A stretch of DNA of 39,046 nt from a virus, in IMG/VR virus record IMGVR_UViG_3300021085_000082, positions 1-39,046 of that record, one strand, 5' to 3'. The position numbers were made by a program, and so were the translations under genes. The notes below the pieces were generated by a model. It worked only from the letters and a program-made list of their open reading frames with translations. It searched no databases and was not told the DNA's origin. How positions within the stretch are numbered: the stretch's first letter is position 1; every line of letters begins with the position of its first letter. Of the stretch, positions 26,966 through 34,443 are shown one piece after another.

Positions 26966-27582
26966 TATTTCACCGCCTTGCTATATATAAGATTTAATTG
27001 CACTCTTGTTTCTTTATCATTACTAAGCTCTGCAACCTTGTCATAGTTTTTAAATATTTGTTGTGCCTGTTCTTTAGTTTCAGCAGATTTGAGTTCTTTT
27101 TTGAAGTCCTCTATTACAGAAAACTCATCTTGATCCTGTTCAGGTTGTGAGGATTTATCAACACCCTCTAACTCTGGCTCTTCTATACCCTCAAACGGTA
27201 CGCAGAATGTTTCAAGTAAAGCATTTCTGTAAGCAAAAGATCTTGCAGATTCCAGATCTTTTCCCTGTTGTGATTTGCTATGACCAACATATGATCTGTC
27301 TACATAAGACCCGTCATCAGTACAAACAAACCTCAAAGTTCCAACAACCCTTGTTAGTGTTGACCTACCATCATCTAAAAACTTAGTTGATACATTCAAG
27401 TCTGGTTGAACCAACGTAAGAACATTATTGTCGTGTAGTGGTTTAGAAAAAGATTGTATGATCTGATCTATACCCCTGTATTTATATTTTTGATAGCTAT
27501 TCACACCTTCTTTTGCAATAGGGTTTGCTAGCATATGTTTTTGCACATTAGATAGTGCTGTGTATATTTTTTGTTTTGTCAT
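26965..27582 (-). CDS. erf: Erf-family single-strand annealing protein
   Basis: The family signature is clear: YKYRGIDQIIQSFSKPLHDNNV, strands with RVVGTLRFVCTDDGSYVDR, and SKSQQGKDLESARSFAYRNALLETFCVPFEG. Erf anneals complementary single strands and pairs with the adjacent exonuclease. The C-terminal part (about 135-205) is acidic and helical. It is the first gene of the leftward operon; GGAGG lies 8-12 nt upstream of its ATG, and promoter elements lie within 50 nt. Confidence 0.93.
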   Translation of the reverse strand: MTKQKIYTALSNVQKHMLANPIAKEGVNSYQKYKYRGIDQIIQSFSKPLHDNNVLTLVQPDLNVSTKFLDDGRSTLTRVVGTLRFVCTDDGSYVDRSYVGHSKSQQGKDLESARSFAYRNALLETFCVPFEGIEEPELEGVDKSSQPEQDQDEFSVIEDFKKELKSAETKEQAQQIFKNYDKVAELSNDKETRVQLNLIYSKAVK

Positions 27583-27680
27583 TATAAAACCTCCGCAATG
27601 ATTGTAATATTTAATTAATTTTAAAACAATACTTTACAATGATTATTTTTTTTAGTTAAATGTCTGCATGAGGGAAAAGC
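27583..27680. promoter_or_regulatory. Divergent promoter/operator region
   Basis: This 98-bp gap separates the leftward recombination operon from the rightward replication operon. Rightward: TTTACA (27633-27638), 17 nt, TTAAAT (27656-27661), then GAGGG before ATG 27681. Leftward: TTGTTT (27629-27624), 17 nt, TACAAT (27606-27601). A motif TTACAAT(G/C)ATT occurs once on each strand (27634-27644 on plus; 27607-27597 on minus), overlapping the rightward -35 and the leftward -10, so one regulator could govern both. Confidence 0.6.
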
Positions 27681-28313
27681 ATGTCACTTGAATACATCAC
27701 AAAAGTTTTAAAGGTTGAAGTCAATTCAACACAAAAATTAATTTTAATAGTTTTAGCAAACTACTCAGATGAGTTTGGTCAATCATATCCATCACACAAA
27801 AAATTAACTGAGCTTACAAACTTGTCTTTGTCAGCCATAAAAAGTAATTTAAAAAAGCTTAAAGAAATGGAGCTGCTCGATTGGGAAAGAAGAGATAACA
27901 CGAGCAATCTTTATAAAATACAGGTATCGCCATATGCTGGCTACCCCCCGCCGTCAGGTGGCTACAATACTAAAGACTATACTAAAAAGATATATATATT
28001 AGATTTGGATAGGATTAATGAAATTTTTAAAGAGGTGACAGACAAGTCGTTCTATCAACATAGTGCTAACGCATTTAAGGCACAACCAAGATGGAAAGAA
28101 CTGCGTGAACTGGGGAGAAAAGGAATAGTCTCGCCAAAGACTGGAAATAAAATAGATTTAGTAGCAGAAGATTTTTGGTTTAGTTATTTTCAAATAGCAA
28201 ACTCAAGCGGTCATAGAAAATGGATAAGATCTTTTTGGGATAAGAAGCCACCTCTTACAACAATGTTAGGAATTAATCAGTTTGAAGCAATCATAGAGAG
28301 AAGATATGGATAA
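27681..28313 (+). CDS. Phage replication initiator, HTH type
   Basis: Residues about 15-75 form a helix-turn-helix domain (TQKLILIVLANYSDEFGQSYPSHKKLTELTNLSLSAIKSNLKKLKEMELL) of the kind found in phage replication initiators and helicase loaders. A proline/glycine linker (about 85-95) leads to a helical C-terminal domain with FWFSYFQIANSSGHRKWIRSFW. It overlaps the DnaB gene by 8 nt, the usual partner. It probably binds the origin, which may lie in this gene or just upstream. Confidence 0.75.
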   Translation: MSLEYITKVLKVEVNSTQKLILIVLANYSDEFGQSYPSHKKLTELTNLSLSAIKSNLKKLKEMELLDWERRDNTSNLYKIQVSPYAGYPPPSGGYNTKDYTKKIYILDLDRINEIFKEVTDKSFYQHSANAFKAQPRWKELRELGRKGIVSPKTGNKIDLVAEDFWFSYFQIANSSGHRKWIRSFWDKKPPLTTMLGINQFEAIIERRYG

Positions 28314-29613
28314 AGAAATATATGAATTAGAAGCAAATGTTATTGGTGCAATGATATTAAGTCATGCAAAGTTTCAGGACGCACAGGATCTTGGCTTGGA
28401 GCCAGAAGAGTTTGAAAGCGTTGCATACGGCAAAGCATATACAACCATGCTAGACCTTCGTGCATCAGATATGGTTACTCTTAGAAACAATATTAAAGAT
28501 GATATTCTATTTGATGAAATAAAATATGCTGCAACCTATTGTATTAGCCCTGCTGGGTTTGACGGATGGCTTAAGCAAATGAAATACAAGACAGCTAACA
28601 ACAAGCTTCTTAAACTATCAAAAGAAATACCAGAAATTGTAGAGTCAAGAACTACAATTGAGGAAAAGATAGATCAGGTCAATCAATCCCTGATAGATAA
28701 TAAAATTATAAAAAACATTGGAACTCCAAAACCAGTTTCTGATATTTTAGACAGTGTTGAGGAAGAGATAAGGCTTGCTGGCACAGAGGATCAAAATGTT
28801 ATTTCTACAGGATTTGGTGAAATAGATGAAAAGATCAAGGGCTTTAAGTCTGGAGATCTTGTTATTGTGGCTGGAAGACCAGGAATGGGTAAGACTACTT
28901 GGGCTTTAAACATAGCATCACATAATATATTTAAAGGTAAGACTGTCTTGATGTTTAGTTTGGAAATGACAAACGAACAGTTAATTAAAAAGATTATAAG
29001 CTCAGACTCTGGTCTAACAATAGACAAGATGATGTCTGGAGGAATGAGCCAGACAGAGTGGACAACCTTCAGGGACCATAAAGAAAAGTTATCTAAAACA
29101 AATCTATATGTCTATGATAAGTCACCAATTACAATAGAAACATTAATTAATAAAACTAAATCTATACAAGCGGTTAAGGATATAGATTTAATAGTAGTAG
29201 ATTATTTACAACTACTAATGACATCAAATAAAGCACCAAGCAACTCTGATTCCAGAACTGCTTCGATGACTTATATTTCAAATCTTCTGAAAGGATTGGC
29301 AAAGGACGTAGGTTGTCCGCTAATTTCGTTATCTCAATTAAACAGGGGTGTGGAGTCGAGAACGGATAAGAGACCAGTTCTTTCAGATTTAAGGGACTCT
29401 GGTTCTATTGAACAAGATGCTGATATGGTAATCATGCTTTACAGGGGTGATTATTATGATTCACTTGAAACAGGAAACTCAGAGGTTATAGTAAGAAAAA
29501 ATAGAATGGGTGAGCTAGGAGAGTTTGAGCTAGGGTTCGATGGAAGTCGATCTAAGTTCCTTGATCCAGCAGACATCGCATTCGGGAGAAGAAAAGAATA
29601 TGGACAGATCTGA
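28306..29613 (+). CDS. dnaB: DnaB-family replicative helicase
   Basis: The 435-residue protein has an N-terminal helical domain (about 1-110), a linker, and a RecA-like domain (about 165-425) with Walker A GRPGMGKTT, VLMFSLEM, Walker B LIVVDYLQLL, SQLNRGVESR and RDSGSIEQDADMVIMLYR, all standard DnaB motifs in order. Length matches the family. It unwinds DNA 5' to 3' at the phage fork. Confidence 0.96.
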   Translation: MDKEIYELEANVIGAMILSHAKFQDAQDLGLEPEEFESVAYGKAYTTMLDLRASDMVTLRNNIKDDILFDEIKYAATYCISPAGFDGWLKQMKYKTANNKLLKLSKEIPEIVESRTTIEEKIDQVNQSLIDNKIIKNIGTPKPVSDILDSVEEEIRLAGTEDQNVISTGFGEIDEKIKGFKSGDLVIVAGRPGMGKTTWALNIASHNIFKGKTVLMFSLEMTNEQLIKKIISSDSGLTIDKMMSGGMSQTEWTTFRDHKEKLSKTNLYVYDKSPITIETLINKTKSIQAVKDIDLIVVDYLQLLMTSNKAPSNSDSRTASMTYISNLLKGLAKDVGCPLISLSQLNRGVESRTDKRPVLSDLRDSGSIEQDADMVIMLYRGDYYDSLETGNSEVIVRKNRMGELGEFELGFDGSRSKFLDPADIAFGRRKEYGQI

Positions 29614-29935
29614 GAACTTTCACGAACAACTAAGAGCAATTATACCAAAAATATCTGAGGCAAGAGTCAACGTGCTTAAGTCTGAAGTAAATCTTAAAAG
29701 AGTTTTTTGGATAGAGCTTTGCCAAGCCAAGGAGGATGGAGAGCGTAGTTACAATGCTCAAAAATCTAAAGCAGAGGCTACTGAGAGCTATTATGAGGCA
29801 TCCTTACACGTTGCAGGTGCTAAGGCTAGCCTTGATGCTTTGCAGACAGAGAAGCAGGCTGTTGATATGCAGTTTGAAGAGTGGAGAACAAAAATGGCTA
29901 ACCTAAGATCAGAGAGGAATAGATATGGAGCATAA
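29600..29935 (+). CDS. Coiled-coil protein after the helicase (111 aa)
   Basis: ATG 29600 inside the helicase end is preferred to 29540 because GGGAGAAG precedes it. The 111-residue product is a continuous charged helix (SEARVNVLKSEVNLKR, KASLDALQTEKQAVDMQFEEW). No motif indicates function; the position suggests a replication accessory. It overlaps the next small gene by 11 nt. Confidence 0.7.
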   Translation: MDRSENFHEQLRAIIPKISEARVNVLKSEVNLKRVFWIELCQAKEDGERSYNAQKSKAEATESYYEASLHVAGAKASLDALQTEKQAVDMQFEEWRTKMANLRSERNRYGA

Positions 29936-30083
29936 TACCTTTAAAGATTATTGCAAAATGATGTACGAAGAGTGCAAAACTGAGAGAAGAAAACATAACG
30001 AACCTGAAATTACATACAAGGAATACGTTACAAACAATAACAAAATGTTACTTAAGGACTATGCGAGGAAGATCACCAACTAA
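29925..30083 (+). CDS. Small hypothetical protein (52 aa)
   Basis: This open frame (MEHNTFKDYCKMMYEECKTERRK at the start, ending YARKITN) fills the gap between the coiled-coil gene and the Ref-like nuclease and overlaps both (11 and 23 nt). Its ATG is preceded by GAGAGGAA. It is helical and charged, with two Cys. The overlaps and ribosome site support it; no function is seen. Confidence 0.6.
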   Translation: MEHNTFKDYCKMMYEECKTERRKHNEPEITYKEYVTNNNKMLLKDYARKITN

Positions 30084-30363
30084 AAAAGAAAAAGAGTGGA
30101 TGGATTCCATAGCCAATTTTGGCTGTGTAGTCTGTCATTTGTTTTATGGTTGTTACTCTCCCGCAGAAATACATCACATTGACGGAAAAACAAAACCGCA
30201 GGCACATCTTTTAACCTTACCTCTTTGTTATAAACATCACAGAGAGGGTGCAAACAATGACATGTATGTTTCACGGCATCCTTTTAAAAATGAATTTGAA
30301 AGAAGGTACGGGAAGCAAACAGATTTACTGGATAGACTTGTAGAACTAATAGAAAATGACTGA
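30061..30363 (+). CDS. Ref/DUF968-like HNH nuclease
   Basis: The 100-residue protein has GCVVCHLFYGCYSPAEIHHIDG and LPLCYKHHREG, matching the zinc and HNH-like core of Ref (recombination enhancement function) nucleases, known from P1 as a RecA-dependent nuclease. The end FERRYGKQTDLLDRL is also typical. It is short, consisting of the catalytic core alone, as in many phages. It sits among replication genes and probably aids recombination. Confidence 0.8.
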   Translation: MRGRSPTKKEKEWMDSIANFGCVVCHLFYGCYSPAEIHHIDGKTKPQAHLLTLPLCYKHHREGANNDMYVSRHPFKNEFERRYGKQTDLLDRLVELIEND

Positions 30364-30372
30364 GGAAAAATT

Positions 30373-30528
30373 ATGACAACACGAGAAAGGCTTGGGGGCT
30401 GGCATGGTGGAAAGGGAGATCGCGACAGGGTTTCCAATAAAGATAAGTTTAATGAAAACTTTGATAAGATTTTTGGGGAAAAGAAAAAAAAGAAGGATAA
30501 AGAATGCAAAGAAAAAAAACAGAAATAG
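30373..30528 (+). CDS. Small lysine-rich protein (51 aa)
   Basis: An ATG after TGAGGAAAA opens a 51-residue frame with a WHGGKGDRDR segment near the start and a lysine-rich tail (KIFGEKKKKKDKECKEKK). It overlaps the next gene by 25 nt. The first 30 residues resemble small phage proteins with the pattern R-x-x-W-H-G-G-K-G-D; no role is known to me. Confidence 0.6.
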   Translation: MTTRERLGGWHGGKGDRDRVSNKDKFNENFDKIFGEKKKKKDKECKEKKQK

Positions 30529-30794
30529 ATTATAAATATAACGAAGCAGATCTTATAGAAGAGTTTGCAAAATATGTGGACAAGACTTATGACCAGCATT
30601 ATTCATTAAACAGGTTTCAAGCCACAGAGTTCATAATGGATAGTGGGCACGGTGAAGGGTTCTGCATGGGTAATGTGATGAAATATGCACAACGCTATGG
30701 CAAAAAAGAAGGAAAGAACAGGGCTGATATACTTAAGGTGATTCATTATGGGTTCTTTGCTTTATACAATCATGATCTGCACAACAAGAAGTGA
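30504..30794 (+). CDS. DUF3310-like protein
   Basis: The 96-residue protein contains H-Y...QATEFIMDSGHGEGFCMGNVMKYAQRYGKKEGKNRADILKVIHYG, the pattern of the DUF3310 / SaV-like family often encoded in phage replication modules and sometimes fused to nucleotide kinases. A role in nucleotide metabolism is suspected for that family but not established. Its stop overlaps the next GTG start. Confidence 0.78.
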   Translation: MQRKKTEIDYKYNEADLIEEFAKYVDKTYDQHYSLNRFQATEFIMDSGHGEGFCMGNVMKYAQRYGKKEGKNRADILKVIHYGFFALYNHDLHNKK

Positions 30795-31084
30795 AGCACA
30801 CAGATCAGACAGGTCAAATAAACATATTACAATACGCACATAGAATTAGTCTTTTAAAATCCCATCAGGAGCGTATGAACTATCTTAGTGATATAGATGA
30901 AAATTTTATAGATTTGGTATATCTTACATCTATGCAAATGGGAATCGTCAACACCATTGCTGAACTTCCAACGCGGGAGGAAAGAAAAAAAGCATGGGAC
31001 GAACTACCAGAGCATACAAGGTCTATGAAGGGCATGAAGGATATGGTCTATCATAGAGTAGTAAGAAAATTTAGGAGTACATAA
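30791..31084 (+). CDS. Hypothetical helical protein, GTG start (97 aa)
   Basis: GTG overlaps the previous stop (GTGA). The 97-residue product is helical and charged (HRISLLKSHQERMNYLSDI, IAELPTREERKKAWDELPEH), with a basic end. No family is recognised. The tight coupling supports it as a real gene. Confidence 0.65.
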   Translation: MKHTDQTGQINILQYAHRISLLKSHQERMNYLSDIDENFIDLVYLTSMQMGIVNTIAELPTREERKKAWDELPEHTRSMKGMKDMVYHRVVRKFRST

Positions 31085-31085
31085 C

Positions 31086-31175
31086 ATGCCACAAGGAAAA
31101 GGAACATACGGAAAAACAAGAGGAAGACCCCCAATGAAAAAGGGTGCAAAGAAAGGCAAAAAAACTAAAAAGTAA
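31086..31175 (+). CDS. Lysine-rich micropeptide (29 aa)
   Basis: A 29-residue frame (MPQGKGTYGKTRGRPPMKKG, then a Lys run) begins 1 nt after the previous stop, and its stop overlaps the next start. R-G-R-P-P is an AT-hook-like core, so the peptide may bind the minor groove of AT-rich DNA. Similar MPxGKGTYG peptides are common in marine phages, which supports its being real. Confidence 0.65.
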   Translation: MPQGKGTYGKTRGRPPMKKGAKKGKKTKK

Positions 31176-31369
31176 TGCCTGCTAAAAAACCAGGAAAGAA
31201 AAAGTCCACTGTTAATTCTGCTGGTAACTATACTAAACCAACTATGCGTAAAAATCTTTTTAACAGGATCAAGGCTGGATCAAAGGGTGGACGGGCTGGA
31301 CAGTGGTCCGCAAGAAAAGCCCAGATGCTAGCAAAAATGTATAAAGCAAAAGGCGGAGGATACAAGTAA
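31175..31369 (+). CDS. Small basic protein (64 aa)
   Basis: The 64-residue product begins MPAKKPGKKKST and ends GGRAGQWSARKAQMLAKMYKAKGGGYK, a motif I associate with small basic phage proteins of marine genomes. It is rich in Lys, Arg and Gly and likely binds nucleic acid. It overlaps both neighbours by 1 nt. Confidence 0.72.
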   Translation: MPAKKPGKKKSTVNSAGNYTKPTMRKNLFNRIKAGSKGGRAGQWSARKAQMLAKMYKAKGGGYK

Positions 31370-31509
31370 TGATAGGAAAATTATTTGACAGATTTGTTGA
31401 ATGGAGTCTCAACAGGCAGGAATCACGCCTAATGAAAGAGCCAAAGCCAAAAAGAAAAGTTTCTAGAGTTAGAAGGAAGGCAAACGCTAAGAAAAAGAAT
31501 GCCACTTAA
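31369..31509 (+). CDS. Small basic protein (46 aa)
   Basis: This 46-residue frame (MIGKLFDRFVEWSLNRQESR, then KPKRKVSRVRRKANAKKK) fills the space between two basic genes, overlapping the first by 1 nt and the second by 11 nt. The N-terminal half is an amphipathic helix; the C-terminal half is highly basic. Function unknown. Confidence 0.6.
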   Translation: MIGKLFDRFVEWSLNRQESRLMKEPKPKRKVSRVRRKANAKKKNAT

Positions 31510-31741
31510 GAAACAACAAAAGTCTTTAAAAAGATGGACCAAGCAGAAATGGAGAACTCCAAGCGGAAAGAAGTCCTCAACTACTGGAGAGGTCTACGCC
31601 CCAGCTAAAACAATTAAGAAACTAAAGTCCACAGCCAAAGGAAGAAGCAAGCTAGCACAGGCAAACAAAAAGAAAAGACAAGCTACCGCCAAGGGCAAAC
31701 AACACGCAAGACATGGTTTGCACAAAGGAAAGAAAAGATAA
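31499..31741 (+). CDS. DUF5872-like basic protein (80 aa)
   Basis: The pattern LKRWTKQKWRTPSGKKSSTTGEVYAPAKTIKKL, followed by KKKRQATAKGKQHARHG, matches the small DUF5872 family found in phages and some environmental bacteria. It is extremely basic. Nucleic-acid binding or packaging is plausible but unproved. Its stop overlaps the next ATG. Confidence 0.75.
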   Translation: MPLKKQQKSLKRWTKQKWRTPSGKKSSTTGEVYAPAKTIKKLKSTAKGRSKLAQANKKKRQATAKGKQHARHGLHKGKKR

Positions 31742-32022
31742 TGTCTAAAAAAGATTCAAGGCTTACAAGAGCTGGCGTTAGTGGTTTTAATAAACCTAAA
31801 CGAACACCAAGTCATAAAACTAAATCACACGTTGTAGTAGCCAAGCAAGGAACCAAAGTAAAAACAATTAGGTTTGGTCAGCAGGGCGTGAGCGGGGCGG
31901 GAAAAAATCCAACCACCGCAAAAAACAAAGCCAGAAAGAAATCATTCAAAGCAAGACACGCCAAAAATATATCAAGAGGAAAGATGTCTGCCGCTTACTG
32001 GGCAAACAAAGTTAAATGGTAA
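31741..32022 (+). CDS. Basic phage protein with AGVSGFNKPKRTP motif (93 aa)
   Basis: The product begins SKKDSRLTRAGVSGFNKPKRTPSHKTKSHVVVAK, contains VKTIRFGQQGVSGAGKNP, and ends SFKARHAKNISRGKMSAAYWANKVKW. This conserved string occurs in many phage genomes as a DUF protein. It is very basic. It closes the run of five lysine-rich genes from 31086. Confidence 0.75.
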   Translation: MSKKDSRLTRAGVSGFNKPKRTPSHKTKSHVVVAKQGTKVKTIRFGQQGVSGAGKNPTTAKNKARKKSFKARHAKNISRGKMSAAYWANKVKW

Positions 32023-32023
32023 T

Positions 32024-32200
32024 ATGAAAATATTCCTTGGTTCACTTACCAACATTGATGACACATCACAAGAATTAATCATAGTTGCTCCAAACTGGGA
32101 GGAGGCGGAAGAGGCACTGCACGAAGTAGGATTAGATCTTATGGGTGAATTAAGTGAGGTTTTCGTTTATCATAAGGACGGTAAAAAAACCATACACTGA
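32024..32200 (+). CDS. Small acidic hypothetical protein (58 aa)
   Basis: The 58-residue frame starts 1 nt after the previous stop: MKIFLGSLTNIDDTSQELIIVAPNWEEAEEALHEVG and an end FVYHKDGKKTIH. It has the beta-alpha-beta look of small phage proteins with a W-E-E-A-x-x-x-L element. It is separated from the next start by 1 nt, so the genes are coupled. Confidence 0.65.
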   Translation: MKIFLGSLTNIDDTSQELIIVAPNWEEAEEALHEVGLDLMGELSEVFVYHKDGKKTIH

Positions 32201-32201
32201 T

Positions 32202-32399
32202 ATGAGCAAAAAAGAAGAGCTTCAAAAAAAGTTTCTAGAAAATGGACACGACAGAGTTATGATCAGATGGATACCAAGCAACCCTCATGGCAGAAAGCAC
32301 AAGGCAAGCGGATGGGTATACAAAATGAGTGGAGATGCTGAGTGGTCAAAACTTGGAAACAACTACGAAGATTCAATAAAAGAAATAGATTTACTTTAG
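32202..32399 (+). CDS. Hypothetical protein (65 aa), end of replication operon
   Basis: ATG 32202 is preferred to 32154 because it directly follows the previous stop. The 65-residue product contains RVMIRWIPSNPHGRKHKASGWVYKMSGDAEW, a small beta-rich domain. It is the last gene of the rightward run and overlaps the opposing gene at 32391 by 9 nt. Confidence 0.65.
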   Translation: MSKKEELQKKFLENGHDRVMIRWIPSNPHGRKHKASGWVYKMSGDAEWSKLGNNYEDSIKEIDLL

Positions 32400-32567
32400 A
32401 TCAAGCAACACGTCTGATACTGAAGCAACAGCCATCATTGCTTTTTTAATATCTGATTCTGTCAGATCATTAGGATAGTTATCAAGAATTAGTTTTTCTT
32501 GATAGTGAAAGCCGTTCTCTGATTTCAGATCTCTGGCTATTTTTATTATGGCTTCTTTTATTAACAT
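32391..32567 (-). CDS. Hypothetical protein beyond the leftward terminator (58 aa)
   Basis: The 58-residue helical frame (MLIKEAIIKIARDLKSENGFH at the start) lies after the terminator at 32626-32653, so it would need readthrough or a promoter of its own; none is obvious. ATG 32567 has a weak AGGTT site; the longer form from 32615 adds a hydrophobic start with no ribosome site. The composition looks protein-like, but support is limited. Confidence 0.45.
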   Translation of the reverse strand: MLIKEAIIKIARDLKSENGFHYQEKLILDNYPNDLTESDIKKAMMAVASVSDVLLDLK

Positions 32568-32625
32568 GGAACCTACTAGTCTACCAAAAAGAAAAATCAA
32601 TAACAGTCTTGACATTTAAAAAAGG

Positions 32626-32653
32626 CAAAAAAAAGCGAGGTAATTACCCCGCT
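32626..32653 (-). terminator. Intrinsic terminator of the leftward early operon
   Basis: The stem AGCG-A-GGTAATTACC-C-CGCT (32634-32653, one A/C mismatch) is followed on the minus strand by a run of eight T. It lies 16 nt past the stop of the zinc-ribbon gene. The other side is less T-rich, so it works best on leftward transcripts. Confidence 0.85.
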
Positions 32654-32668
32654 TCTCTTTTAATTTGT

Positions 32669-32815
32669 TTACTTTTTCTTTTTATATTCCTCCTCGTATG
32701 TAGTAAACCTTCTTTTACATTCCAGACATTCTCGTCTGCGTTTGTTGACTGATCCGTCAACGTACTTGCGTACATCTACAACTCTGGAGTTGCCGCCACA
32801 TTCTGAACAAGTCAT
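32669..32815 (-). CDS. NrdR-like zinc-ribbon microprotein (48 aa)
   Basis: A GGAGGTAGCGTAATG start opens a 48-residue frame: [20 protein letters not shown], then [18 protein letters not shown]. This is the zinc ribbon of the ribonucleotide reductase repressor NrdR (C-x2-C, SRVxD, RRRREC-x2-C-x2-RFTTYE), with Cys at 3, 6, 30 and 33. The ATP-cone that normally makes up the remaining 100 residues is missing. It could bind NrdR boxes and interfere with host nrd regulation, or be a general DNA binder. It is the last gene of the operon, coupled by 1 nt. Confidence 0.82.
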   Translation of the reverse strand: MTCSECGGNSRVVDVRKYVDGSVNKRRRECLECKRRFTTYEEEYKKKK

Positions 32816-33312
32816 TACGCTACCTCCTCTGGTCTATATTCCCAGACACTTAAGTCACCAACAAGATCGCTAGTAACAACATCAAGCAAGGCTTTGGACA
32901 GCCAGTAGGCATCAGACTTTACCCAGTCCTCATGCTCGCAGGACTGATACATATAGCACTTGATCATGCCGTAAAGGTCTTTGGTACTTACCTTGGGGTA
33001 GCCACTGGTTCTTGATTGACATTGATTGATGTAAAGCAGAACCATGCTTTCATCAAACTCATTGTCTTTGCCTTCAGGGTTCCATGTAAAGAAACTCTTC
33101 CAGTTATCAGGATACCTAGCCTGTAGGCTTGTAACATTAGCCCTTGCAAGTATCTCAACCGCCTCCTGCGGGGAAGAAAAAGAAATCCTCTCCCTCGTTA
33201 CTAAGTTATAGGCATGACTAACAATCTTATCACTAGACATAGGGACGCTACCGTTCCCAAAGAACTTACCCATCTCACCCATATGATCTGCATTACATAA
33301 ATACGCACTCAT
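32815..33312 (-). CDS. Hypothetical early protein (165 aa)
   Basis: ATG 33312 is chosen over 33348 because GGAGGTGAAATA precedes it and it overlaps the upstream stop. The product begins [18 protein letters not shown] and has a C-terminal helical half with several Cys and Trp ([36 protein letters not shown]). Similar YLCN-starting proteins occur in phage early regions; no role is known. Confidence 0.7.
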   Translation of the reverse strand: MSAYLCNADHMGEMGKFFGNGSVPMSSDKIVSHAYNLVTRERISFSSPQEAVEILARANVTSLQARYPDNWKSFFTWNPEGKDNEFDESMVLLYINQCQSRTSGYPKVSTKDLYGMIKCYMYQSCEHEDWVKSDAYWLSKALLDVVTSDLVGDLSVWEYRPEEVA

Positions 33313-33605
33313 TATTTCACCTCCTTGTTTGTAAATAATCTTATCCAATTACTGCCGTCTGTCTCTCTATATCCATTATTTGTTATGTAAGTAGGATATA
33401 TCGCACAATACATAGTTCCTTTTCTATAGTTTCCTGTGTCTGCTCCTGTTTCATCATGGCACTCAACATCAAAAAACTTTCCGCCTACTTCTATTTCAAC
33501 CCAATCTGATTCACATCCTTGTTTGTCTTTACAAAATTTGTTAAATATTTCAGAAGCTTTGCTTTTAGCTGTTTCAAGTTCTTGTTTAGTTATCCAATTA
33601 GTCAT
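33312..33605 (-). CDS. Hypothetical early protein (97 aa)
   Basis: The strong site GGAGGTGAAATAATG precedes it. The 97-residue product has an N-terminal helix (KQELETAKSKASEIFNKFC) and a beta-rich end (WVEIEVGGKFFDVECHD). Stop and start overlap both neighbours by 1 nt. Confidence 0.68.
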   Translation of the reverse strand: MTNWITKQELETAKSKASEIFNKFCKDKQGCESDWVEIEVGGKFFDVECHDETGADTGNYRKGTMYCAIYPTYITNNGYRETDGSNWIRLFTNKEVK

Positions 33606-33841
33606 TATTTCACCTCCATTTGTTTGTGTTCTTTGGCAATAGCATCTGCTCTACCCATTAAAAATAATTCATAAACCTTTTCTCTGTCTAGGCTGTCTCC
33701 ACCGCTCCATAGATTAGGAAAATTTGTTTTATACATTTTTAAATACTTGCACGCCTCTAAGGGTGCTATGTCATCTCCACTATCACGATAAAAATCTAGA
33801 AAGTAAGAAACAAATTTAGAGTTCTGATTATTTAGGCTCAT
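33605..33841 (-). CDS. Hypothetical early protein (78 aa)
   Basis: GGAGGTGAATAATG marks the start. The helical 78-residue product includes SKFVSYFLDFYRDSGD and EKVYELFLMGRADAIAKEH. It overlaps the preceding gene by 14 nt. No family is recognised. Confidence 0.65.
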   Translation of the reverse strand: MSLNNQNSKFVSYFLDFYRDSGDDIAPLEACKYLKMYKTNFPNLWSGGDSLDREKVYELFLMGRADAIAKEHKQMEVK

Positions 33842-34028
33842 TATTCACCTCCTCTATTGAAATTACGGTTTCTACTGGCTCTTCATTTGCACCATTCATC
33901 CATGCAAACATTAAAGCTTTTTTAGCCTCTTCGTGTGTTTTTTCATGTACTTCTATTTTGTAGGTCTTTGTGACCACAACTTCAAAGTCGTATCTTTTAT
34001 AATCTTTCATTGCTTCTTTTAAGTTCAT
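33828..34028 (-). CDS. Hypothetical early protein (66 aa)
   Basis: AAGGAGGTGAATAATG precedes it. The 66-residue product shows a strand-helix-strand form (YDFEVVVTKTYKIEVHEKTHEEAKKALMF ... VETVISIEEV), like small phage proteins with a DUF-type ferredoxin-like half. It is coupled to both neighbours. Confidence 0.65.
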   Translation of the reverse strand: MNLKEAMKDYKRYDFEVVVTKTYKIEVHEKTHEEAKKALMFAWMNGANEEPVETVISIEEVNNEPK

Positions 34029-34210
34029 TATTCACCTCCTTGTGTTATTAAACCTTGTTCTATTAAACCCATTGCAGTTCTACCAAACCAGCCCTGAAGT
34101 TGCCAAGCCAGACCAGTGTCAACTAAATGTTGCCATGCCTCCCTGACTTGATCCTCATGATCAGCTGGAATGAATCCCTCTGCAATACCTACAGCTGTGT
34201 AGTTATCCAT
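34028..34210 (-). CDS. Small early protein, DNYTAVGIAEGFI family (60 aa)
   Basis: The product has an N-terminal AVGIAEGFIPADHEDQVREAWQHLVDTGLAWQLQGWFGR stretch. The pattern A-E-G-F/x..A-W-Q-x-L-x-x-T-G-x-x-W-x-L-Q-G-x-x-G-R is common to tiny proteins in many phage early regions. GGAGGGCAATCATAATG precedes it. Function unknown. Confidence 0.72.
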   Translation of the reverse strand: MDNYTAVGIAEGFIPADHEDQVREAWQHLVDTGLAWQLQGWFGRTAMGLIEQGLITQGGE

Positions 34211-34422
34211 TATGATTGCCCTCCATTTTTTCTTTGTTCAAATAAATACGTTCTGTACTTTTGCCTAACAACGCCCTCAAAATCTCCGTCAGGATCAATT
34301 GCATACTGGCTCATGTGATCATATAGATTCTCTAAAGCATCCCAAGTAGTAACTTTTGCATCTACTAAGATTTGCTCCATGTCTTCTATTGATCTTTTCA
34401 TTTTCATTTCTATTGTTGTCAT
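34210..34422 (-). CDS. Hypothetical early protein downstream of ribozyme A (70 aa)
   Basis: Its start lies 27 nt after the predicted cleavage site of the ribozyme at 34444-34510, with AGGAGGG in that leader. The 70-residue helical product begins MTTIEMKMKRSIEDMEQILVD. After cleavage it would head a message covering the genes down to the zinc ribbon at 32669. Confidence 0.68.
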   Translation of the reverse strand: MTTIEMKMKRSIEDMEQILVDAKVTTWDALENLYDHMSQYAIDPDGDFEGVVRQKYRTYLFEQRKNGGQS

Positions 34423-34443
34423 ATTCCCTCCTACGGTTTGTTT

